This document shows, one piece after another, positions 1 through 6,183 of a stretch of DNA of 19,255 nucleotides. A program made the position numbers and the translations under genes. This DNA is from Lachnospiraceae bacterium UBA4292. Lineage in GTDB: Bacteria > Bacillota > Clostridia > Lachnospirales > Lachnospiraceae. The stretch is taken from positions 1 through 19,255 of the forward strand of contig DGVE01000131.1 of NCBI GenBank assembly GCA_002395865.1. The letters are read 5' to 3'. Position 1 is the first letter of the stretch, and each line of letters opens with the position of its first letter. Under the pieces are notes generated by a model. The model ran no database searches. It saw nothing but the letters and a program-made list of their open reading frames with translations, and had not been told where the DNA came from.

Positions 1-262
1 GTGTATCCCAGCCGGCCTTTCTCGGGACCTCGTAGCCCTTCATGGTGCGGTATCTCGGGATCATATCCTTGATGGTCCTCGTGAGCACGTGGCCGATGTG
101 TGGCTTTCCGTTGGCCGTGGGCGGACCATCGTAGAACATGTACTGGGGATGCCCCTCGCGGCTCTCCATGCTCTTCTCGAAGATCCTGTTATCTCGCCAG
201 AATTTCTCGACTCCTGCTTCTCTCTCAACAAAATTCAAATCAGTGCTTACCTTGCGGTACAT
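1..262 (-). CDS. ileS: Isoleucyl-tRNA synthetase, N-terminal part (partial, runs off the left edge)
   Basis: Charges tRNA-Ile with isoleucine in the cytoplasm (class I aminoacyl-tRNA synthetase). Only the first 87 codons are in the window. Residues 42-58 carry the class I nucleotide-binding start, FYDGPPTANGKPHIGH, with a textbook HIGH signature at 55-58. They are followed by the conserved YEVPRKAGWDT stretch at 77-87, which leads into the HGLPVE region of IleRS. The ATG at 262 is chosen because GGAGG sits 5 nt upstream. It starts 17 bp after the stop of the lipoprotein gene on the same strand, so the two are probably co-transcribed. No T-box leader is visible in that gap. Identification is secure; the rest of the gene lies outside the window. 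Confidence 0.97.
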   Translation of the reverse strand, partial: MYRKVSTDLNFVEREAGVEKFWRDNRIFEKSMESREGHPQYMFYDGPPTANGKPHIGHVLTRTIKDMIPRYRTMKGYEVPRKAGWDT

Positions 263-279
263 ATCATCCTCCGGAATAA

Positions 280-1674
280 TTACTCCGCCAAAGCGGTAGT
301 GGGCTCATCACCCTGTGCATTCTCATCGGGCTCGTTCGTCTGCTCCTGCCCAGGCTCCTCGTCTGTCGCCTGCTCGGACTCTTCCTGCTCCTGTGTCGTC
401 TCAGCGTCGGTCCCGGGCTCCAAAGTCACGTCCTCAGATGTCTCGGGCGCCTCTGCAGTAGTCTCAGCCGTGGTAGCTTCCGCGGTAGTTGTCGTCTCGG
501 CAGTGGTCTCCTCCTCAGAGTGCGCGCTCTTGCCCGAATACTTGATCTCAGCGAAATCATACTGAGCCAGGAGCTTCTCCTTCACTGAAAATACCGAACC
601 GGAATCCGCGATGGCCTTGTACTTCTCCTTGAACTTATCTGCTCTTCTGTTCTCCAGCTCGGTTTCAATGGCGCTTGCCTTCGACTTCGCGTTGTCGTCA
701 TTTACACAGTATACGACATAGCATGCGGAATTGGTCTCATCGTAATACTTGTCGTAATCGCCTGTCTTCAGATTATTCCATGCCCATGTGGATATGCTCT
801 CTGTGGCATCCTCCGCGGGCTTTCCGTATATCGCGGACTCGGAGCTTGAGAAGGTGTAATCCTTATCGCTCTCATGCAGCTTTTTCACCGTCTCCGCGGC
901 ATTACTCTTATTGGTGGCTACTGCAGTCTTGAGCTCACTCAAAACGGTATCGCCCATCGCCATGAGCTCGTCCTTGCCTATGGTCTTCGTCTCCTCAGCC
1001 TGAGTGGTCTCGGTAGAATCACCCGCCTCGGTCTCATCCGCAGCTGTAGTGCTCTCGGCGGTAGTGTCTGCCGGTGCGGCCGCGATGCGAACATAAGCTA
1101 TCTCCGTGTATCTGAAATCCGCGTCATTTACAGTGGTATCTATGTCATCGGTGATCACCGTGTATGCCTTGTTGGCCAAGGCATTGTCCGTGATGACCTT
1201 TGTCGTGAGCTCTCTGGTAGCTCCCATCGCCTCTATGATGCCCGTATCGGTATCGTGGAAATACTCATCCACCGCGTCATTTACCTTCTGCTGCTCCTCG
1301 TCAGTCAGTGTGATGTTGTTCTTCTTCGCAAACTCGACCAGCGCGTAGGTCTGCCACAGTGACTGAAGCGATGACTGCTTCAGGCTCTCCCACATAGTCT
1401 TTCCTCCCGTGGTGAGGTCCGTTCCCTCGTAGAACTCCTTCAGCGTCTTGTAGTTCGTGTAGTACGCGTAATAGTTTTCGAAATAGTAATCGTAGGTCAC
1501 CTGATTCATCTTGACATAGTAGTTGATCTCGTCAAAATAAATATTAGTGCTTCCGAACGTGGCACCCACGGTCTTTGAATACTCACTCTGCGTCAGCTTG
1601 GCATAGCAGCCTGTCAGCGACGCGCCTGCAATTCCTGCGGCAAGGCAGATGCCCGCAGCTCTTTTTGACTTCAT
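280..1674 (-). CDS. PrsA/SurA-like secreted lipoprotein with Thr/Glu-rich linkers (putative foldase)
   Basis: A 464-residue predicted lipoprotein. The first 23 residues form a lipoprotein signal peptide with lipobox LTGC, so Cys23 should be lipidated and the protein anchored outside the membrane. Residues about 35-190 are helical and resemble the SurA/PrsA N-terminal chaperone region. Residues about 190-385 have the layout of a parvulin-type peptidyl-prolyl isomerase region (EIAYVRI strand, later WAWNNLKTGDYDKYYDE, then YVVYCVND), interrupted by a low-complexity Thr/Glu/Ala segment at about 202-231. The last 80 residues are almost wholly Thr, Glu, Ala, Gln and Asp, possibly a wall-spanning or disordered tail. 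Start: ATG at 1674 with AGGAGG 11 nt upstream and a good promoter further up. Parvulin catalytic residues cannot be assigned by eye, so isomerase activity is an inference; it could be a pure holdase or an uncharacterised lipoprotein. It lies directly upstream of ileS. Confidence 0.8.
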   Translation of the reverse strand: MKSKRAAGICLAAGIAGASLTGCYAKLTQSEYSKTVGATFGSTNIYFDEINYYVKMNQVTYDYYFENYYAYYTNYKTLKEFYEGTDLTTGGKTMWESLKQSSLQSLWQTYALVEFAKKNNITLTDEEQQKVNDAVDEYFHDTDTGIIEAMGATRELTTKVITDNALANKAYTVITDDIDTTVNDADFRYTEIAYVRIAAAPADTTAESTTAADETEAGDSTETTQAEETKTIGKDELMAMGDTVLSELKTAVATNKSNAAETVKKLHESDKDYTFSSSESAIYGKPAEDATESISTWAWNNLKTGDYDKYYDETNSACYVVYCVNDDNAKSKASAIETELENRRADKFKEKYKAIADSGSVFSVKEKLLAQYDFAEIKYSGKSAHSEEETTAETTTTAEATTAETTAEAPETSEDVTLEPGTDAETTQEQEESEQATDEEPGQEQTNEPDENAQGDEPTTALAE

Positions 1675-1726
1675 GTTCTTAACTTCCTCCTTTTTCCGCG
1701 CGAAGTTCGCACACGGAATCTATGCT

Positions 1727-1755
1727 ACTATAGCACTTTTTATACAAGCTGGCAA
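1727..1755 (-). promoter_or_regulatory. Predicted sigma-70 promoter for the lipoprotein-ileS unit
   Basis: On the minus strand the sequence reads TTGCCA, a 17-bp spacer, then TATAGT, a good match to the vegetative -35/-10 consensus. Transcription would start about 45 nt before the lipoprotein ATG. That leader is too short to hold a T-box for the downstream ileS. Sequence match only. Confidence 0.65.
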
Positions 1756-1869
1756 CATATTTTTTTATGGGAGCACGTCAGAGGATTTCGTGGTGAAAAA
1801 AACACCCGAGATGGCCTGTTAATTTGACTGATACTTTACTTTACGGAAATCAGACTTTTGATTTTTGAT

Positions 1870-1898
1870 TTGACTTTTTGTCCTGTTATCCATATAAT
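1870..1898 (+). promoter_or_regulatory. Strong predicted promoter for the unknown membrane protein gene
   Basis: TTGACT at 1870-1875, a 17-bp spacer, and a perfect TATAAT at 1893-1898. This is the closest match to consensus in the window. It points at the gene starting at 1954, giving a leader of about 50 nt. The region between it and the divergent promoter at 1727-1755 is A+T-rich, and I see no gene or clear hairpin terminator in it. Confidence 0.75.
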
Positions 1899-1953
1899 AA
1901 TGAAACACGAACAACGTCCACATGTATCAAAACTGGAATAAAGAGGAAAAATC

Positions 1954-2787
1954 ATGACTTGGGGAAGAGTATTCTGGATAGATATTTGCTGGATAGGCGG
2001 AACGATACTGCTTTATACTGTGATATCCCTTATCGACAAACTGCTGAGATTTATTGACCACAAGGGCTGGAACGATCTTAGCAATCTGTTTCTTTGCATC
2101 TTCTTTACAATGTTTCCGCCGATATGCTTTACTTTTGGTTTCCTTTGTTATTCTGTCGCGGGGCATGGTATTTGGTGGCTGATACTGATGTTTTTGCTGA
2201 TTGCGGCCGTGATTCTCGTGATTCCTTATATCGTGATCGAAGCAAGGATAATGAAGACTGTGAAAAAATACCGTGACAGGCTGGAAGGTGTAAAAGGGCA
2301 CAGACAGAGAACAGCCAGCGTATGCTGTATGGAGCAGGCAGACGCGATCGGATATGAAGCTTTTCATAAAAGGTTTATTAAAGAATGGGGCAGAAGCAAA
2401 AAAAGTGATTGCAGCGAGTATCGGATACGGTGCCATTACATCTTTTGCATGGTGAACATCTTAATGGGGAAATTCGGTGGGTTTTACAGGAAAGTACCCG
2501 AGAAGGCAAAAAAAAATTATATCGACCGCATCATCAGATATCAGCATGACAGATTTCCGGTAACGGCAATGAGCAGCGGCAAAGACACAGTTGCTGAAAA
2601 CGCTGAACAGATAACTGGCTGGGAGATAAAGAGAACAGAATACAATAATAGACCGGTCTTTTATATCTATATAGATTTTATGGACGGCTTTACAGGCGTT
2701 ATAAGGTTTTCTATAAAGAACAAGGGATGGAATTATGTGTCAAAAAGCATGCAGGACGAATACAACTGTGCACTTGCGTGCCGATGA
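1954..2787 (+). CDS. Unrecognised membrane protein (277 aa)
   Basis: I do not recognise this protein. The N-terminal third holds three hydrophobic segments at roughly residues 5-25, 44-66 and 70-92. A basic stretch around IEARIMKTVKKYRDRLEG follows, then a soluble C-terminal region (about 105-277) rich in Lys, Tyr and Ile with no motif I can name. The last 60 residues read like alternating beta strands (NNRPVFYIYIDFMDG, then GVIRFSIKNKG). The ATG at 1954 has GAGG 7 nt upstream and a near-consensus promoter. Codon use (many AAA, ATA, TTT and TAT codons) is clearly more A+T-rich than in the genes on either side, apart from the next gene. The probable layout is a membrane anchor with a cytoplasmic domain; function unknown. 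Confidence 0.75.
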   Translation: MTWGRVFWIDICWIGGTILLYTVISLIDKLLRFIDHKGWNDLSNLFLCIFFTMFPPICFTFGFLCYSVAGHGIWWLILMFLLIAAVILVIPYIVIEARIMKTVKKYRDRLEGVKGHRQRTASVCCMEQADAIGYEAFHKRFIKEWGRSKKSDCSEYRIRCHYIFCMVNILMGKFGGFYRKVPEKAKKNYIDRIIRYQHDRFPVTAMSSGKDTVAENAEQITGWEIKRTEYNNRPVFYIYIDFMDGFTGVIRFSIKNKGWNYVSKSMQDEYNCALACR

Positions 2788-2804
2788 ATGGTATTATGGG
2801 TATA

Positions 2805-2833
2805 TTGCATTATTCGTTTTATTGTTCTATTTT
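2805..2833 (+). promoter_or_regulatory. Possible promoter for the PAP2 gene
   Basis: In the 137-bp gap after the unknown membrane protein, TTGCAT (2805-2810), a 17-bp spacer and TATTTT (2828-2833) form a moderate promoter match, leaving a leader of roughly 85 nt before the PAP2 start. A TTGACA at 2882-2887 lacks a matching -10. Readthrough from the upstream gene is equally possible. Confidence 0.35.
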
Positions 2834-2924
2834 GAAAATGGGCGCTTTCAGGCAGTAAGGACAGGCCTTTGGACGATACATTTGACACATGGGGTCTTTG
2901 TTTTTTGAGGGAGGTGATTTTTTT

Positions 2925-3821
2925 ATGAACAGAAAAACTGTCATGTCAGTGCCGGCAGCCTGTTTTTGGACAGTCATCACAGTATGCGTTCTTGGTATTG
3001 TCATAGGTTCTTTTTGGGATTTTGAGATTAATGCCGTATTGGCCAATAAAACGGAACTGGGGTCATTTTTTGCCACCTATGGTTCTTACTTTTCATATTG
3101 CCTGTATCCGGCAGCAGGAGCCTGCCTGTATTCTGGACTTAAAAAGAAAGGCGATGGATATCGTTTGCTTGCCTGGACGCTTTTGATAGTCGGTTGGTTC
3201 ATGGCAGTATATTATTCCAACAGCTATAACGGAAAGGCTGTCCGGGCGCTTTTTGGATACACGGCAGGAGAATCATCCGCAGTTCTGTCCGTTTTCAGCT
3301 GGCTGTTCTGGGCTGTTTTGTACAGCTGGATTCCTTTTGTTATGATACGGTTGGCTGACAGCAATGATCCGGACAAGCTGATCGCGGTCGGTGCTGCTAT
3401 CCTCATTGCGGGTATTGCGGCAGACAGCATTAATCTTTGGCTTAAACAGGTTGCTTCACGCCCGAGGTATAAGTATCTGATAACGCTTGAGGATCCGAGA
3501 TCCGAATTTCGCAGCTGGTGGCAGATGATCCCAAATCTTGCCGGCAGTGATGACAGCTTTAAAAGCTGGCCCAGCGGCAATATGACTATTGCGAGCATGA
3601 TGTTTTCGCTTCCGATGCTGACCGATGTGATGAAAAAGCGAAGCTTTAAAAAGAACATGACAGCCTTTGTGCTTGCTTGCGTCTTTGTAATTATCTACGG
3701 TTATAACAGGATCCATATGACCAATCATTTCCTGTCGGATGTATGCTTTGGAGTATTGATAACATATCTTATCTACTCGCTTGTAAGTACGGCATTTCTG
3801 CGCCCGCTTAGACTGCGTTGA
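2925..3821 (+). CDS. PAP2-family phosphatase, integral membrane (PSGN variant)
   Basis: A polytopic membrane protein of 298 residues belonging to the PAP2/lipid phosphate phosphatase superfamily, which hydrolyses phosphate esters of lipids such as phosphatidic acid, phosphatidylglycerophosphate or undecaprenyl pyrophosphate. The three signature motifs are in order. Motif 1 is KQVASRPR at 174-181. Motif 2 is WPSGN at 215-219. Motif 3 is RIHMTNHFLSD at 262-272, with Arg262, the nucleophile His268 and Asp272 in the expected RX5HX3D spacing. Motif 2 normally reads PSGH; here the His is Asn, removing the usual general acid. At least six hydrophobic segments are visible. Start at 2925 rather than the upstream in-frame ATG at 2889, because GGAGGTGA lies about 8 nt before it. 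It is convergent with the ATPase gene, 35 bp away, and shares the lower GC of the preceding gene. Substrate unknown. Confidence 0.85.
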   Translation: MNRKTVMSVPAACFWTVITVCVLGIVIGSFWDFEINAVLANKTELGSFFATYGSYFSYCLYPAAGACLYSGLKKKGDGYRLLAWTLLIVGWFMAVYYSNSYNGKAVRALFGYTAGESSAVLSVFSWLFWAVLYSWIPFVMIRLADSNDPDKLIAVGAAILIAGIAADSINLWLKQVASRPRYKYLITLEDPRSEFRSWWQMIPNLAGSDDSFKSWPSGNMTIASMMFSLPMLTDVMKKRSFKKNMTAFVLACVFVIIYGYNRIHMTNHFLSDVCFGVLITYLIYSLVSTAFLRPLRLR

Positions 3822-3856
3822 CAGGTTCTGTCGGCTGCAGCAGGATGCCATATCCG

Positions 3857-6163
3857 TCAATTTATAGCCTTTATCCGTGCAAATGACAATCCCTTCATGC
3901 CTGCGAGCCTGAAGCCTATGGTGAGTATCTGCATCACGCTCACCTCCGCAAACGCGAACACCATGCACAGCGCTCCGGCCTCTATCGATATATCCGCGAG
4001 ATCAAAAAGTGACCGGAACACATTTCCCGCCAGGAAAAATCCCACAATGCATACCACAATTACGGTGATCCTCCATTTATTGAGCGGTCGCGCAAGGTTG
4101 AACAGTATCAAAAATCCCACGGCCGACAGAAGATAGGTGCTCGCCTTGCCCACATCGGCTGCGTCTATGTCAAAAAGCATCGCAAAAAGCTGCATGCTGA
4201 CTATCGCAAAAAAGGACGTGAGCGCTGCCGGAAGCGCTCCGGAGAGCGTGCGGCTGATGAAGCCTCCCTGCTGCTTCCTCTCATTAGCCTCAAACGCCAG
4301 CAAAAACGCGGGCAGTCCTATATTGAACGCGGAAATGAGTGACACCTGCGTGGGCTGCAGCGGGTACGCCATCTGCGCACACAGGGAAAACAGCGCCATG
4401 AGCAGTGAAAATATATTCTTGTAAAGAAAGAGGATCGCACTTCTGGTGATGTTGTTGATATCCCTTCTGCCCTCGGAAACTATCTGCTTCATGTGCGAAA
4501 AGTCCGAATCGAGGAGCACCACCTGCGCAGCCTGCCTGGCCGCGTCGCTTCCGCCGCCCATGGCTATGGAGCAGTCCGCCTCCTTCATTGCGAGAATATC
4601 GTTCACGCCGTCGCCGGTCATGGCCACCTTCAGTCCGTTGCCCCTCAGTGCCTCCACCAGCTCCTTCTTCTGCTCTGGCTTCACGCGCCCGAATACTGTA
4701 TAGAGCATGGCGGCATCTTTTATCTTTTCGGGAGTATTGAGTGTGGACGCATCCACATATCTGTCCGCATTCTCTACACCGGCCTGCGTCGCTACTCTCG
4801 ATACAGTCAGAGGGTTATCCCCCGATATAACCTTTATCTTTACACCCTGCTGTGCAAAGCCCTTAAATGTGTCTCTTGCATTTTCGCGTATCTCGTTATG
4901 CAGCGCGACAAACAAAAGCGGTACGGTCTCTTCGCCCGAGACCTTTACGAAGGCCAGGACCCTCTTGCCCTGTCCCGTGCGCTCTTCTATGGCTTTTTTA
5001 TAGGCGGACATCGCGCCCTCATCCATCAAAAACTCCGGAGCGCCCAGCCTGTATATGCAGTCTTTGCACTCTATCTGTGAATACTTGGTCTTTGATGAAA
5101 AGGGCATCACCGAGACCGCGTCCAGCTTACCTCGCTCACCGAAATGCTCCCTCATGGCTTTCATGGTGATATTCGCGTCGGGAACCGTATTTATATACGA
5201 TCTGAGTAGATCGGCCGCTTTACCGTCCGCCTCGATAAATACCTCGCTGACCTTCATAACATCGCTGGTAATGGTTCCGGTCTTGTCGACGCAAAGAACA
5301 TCCACCCTCGCGAGCATTTCCACGCTCTTCATGTCATGCAGCAGTACGTGACTCTTCGCAAGACGCGCCGCAGAAAGCGCAAGCGCTATGGTGACTAAGA
5401 GATACAGTCCCTCGGGTATCATGCCCACGACCGCTCCGACCATCGAGCTGACCGATGGTGCGAGTTCTTCGCCCTTTACATAATACGACTGATAAAACAG
5501 TCCGAAGCCCACGGGTATGATAAGTATGCCCGCCACTTTTACTATTCGCTCTATGGCGTTTATCATCTCGGATCTGGACGTCTTATGTGCCTTGGCCTTT
5601 TCGGTGAGCTTCGCCGCGTACGAATCTGCTCCCACATGGGTAAGCCTTGCCGTAACACTTCCGGACGCGATAAAGCTTCCGGACTTCAGCTCGCTGCCCT
5701 CTTTCTTCTCCACCTCGTCGGCTTCACCGGTGAGCAGGGATTCATTTACACCCGCCTCACCCGATACCACTACAGCGTCGGCGGGTATCTGCCGACCCGA
5801 TGGCAGTTCTATAACATCGCCCTGCACCAGATCCTCCGAAGCTACCTTCACCAAAGCTCCGTCCCTGTACGTGTCATATTCCGACACGTCTAAAAGAGCC
5901 AGCTCATCCAACACCTTCTTCGCCTTCAGCCGCTGGATGATACCTATGAATACGTTGGCTATGATCACGACCATGAAGGTGAGGTTTTTGAATGAACCCG
6001 TGATTATCAAAAGCACCGACAGGAGGCAGAATATAGCGTTAAAGTATGTAAATACATTCTGAAACACTATCCTGCCCACGCTGTCCTGCGATCCGGTTCT
6101 TATCCTGTTATTCTTCCCCTCACCGGCCAGTCTCTGTGCCTCCCCGGAGGTAAGCCCCATCAT
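3857..6163 (-). CDS. CtpE-like cation-transporting P-type ATPase
   Basis: An ATP-driven cation pump of about 768 residues in the inner membrane. Motifs, numbered from the ATG at 6172: actuator-domain TGEA at 148-151 (usual TGES), PEGL in the fourth membrane helix at 253-256, phosphorylation site DKTGT with Asp296, GAPE of the nucleotide domain at 377-380, and hinge TGDGVND at 519-525. About six C-terminal membrane helices follow from about 580 on. The short N-terminus without metal-binding Cys motifs and the PEGL helix match the CtpE group, whose mycobacterial member is described as a calcium transporter; the ion here is an inference. Start: the ATG at 6172 directly abuts AAAGG, whereas the ATG at 6163 has AAAGG 9 nt upstream and is preferred. 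It is the last gene of the signalling operon, about 20 bp after the kinase stop. No clear terminator is seen in the 35 bp before the convergent PAP2 gene. Confidence 0.92.
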   Translation of the reverse strand: MMGLTSGEAQRLAGEGKNNRIRTGSQDSVGRIVFQNVFTYFNAIFCLLSVLLIITGSFKNLTFMVVIIANVFIGIIQRLKAKKVLDELALLDVSEYDTYRDGALVKVASEDLVQGDVIELPSGRQIPADAVVVSGEAGVNESLLTGEADEVEKKEGSELKSGSFIASGSVTARLTHVGADSYAAKLTEKAKAHKTSRSEMINAIERIVKVAGILIIPVGFGLFYQSYYVKGEELAPSVSSMVGAVVGMIPEGLYLLVTIALALSAARLAKSHVLLHDMKSVEMLARVDVLCVDKTGTITSDVMKVSEVFIEADGKAADLLRSYINTVPDANITMKAMREHFGERGKLDAVSVMPFSSKTKYSQIECKDCIYRLGAPEFLMDEGAMSAYKKAIEERTGQGKRVLAFVKVSGEETVPLLFVALHNEIRENARDTFKGFAQQGVKIKVISGDNPLTVSRVATQAGVENADRYVDASTLNTPEKIKDAAMLYTVFGRVKPEQKKELVEALRGNGLKVAMTGDGVNDILAMKEADCSIAMGGGSDAARQAAQVVLLDSDFSHMKQIVSEGRRDINNITRSAILFLYKNIFSLLMALFSLCAQMAYPLQPTQVSLISAFNIGLPAFLLAFEANERKQQGGFISRTLSGALPAALTSFFAIVSMQLFAMLFDIDAADVGKASTYLLSAVGFLILFNLARPLNKWRITVIVVCIVGFFLAGNVFRSLFDLADISIEAGALCMVFAFAEVSVMQILTIGFRLAGMKGLSFARIKAIN

Positions 6164-6183
6164 ATATGTCATCCTTTCGTCAG

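Noticed and set aside
874..1362. Long plus-strand reading frame opposite the lipoprotein gene
   Set aside because: Antisense shadow of a gene with a clear signal peptide, ribosome binding site and promoter; no start signal of its own.
1783..1812. GGTG/CACC around an A-run as a terminator or regulatory hairpin
   Set aside because: Four-base stem with no supporting context; likely chance in an A+T-rich spacer.
3819..3835. GACAG-GTT-CTGTC hairpin between PAP2 and the ATPase as a bidirectional terminator
   Set aside because: Stem of only 5 bp and no T-run on either strand.
4493..5080. 195-residue plus-strand frame opposite the ATPase
   Set aside because: Lies entirely over conserved P-type ATPase sequence; its translation has no recognisable fold and no ribosome binding site.
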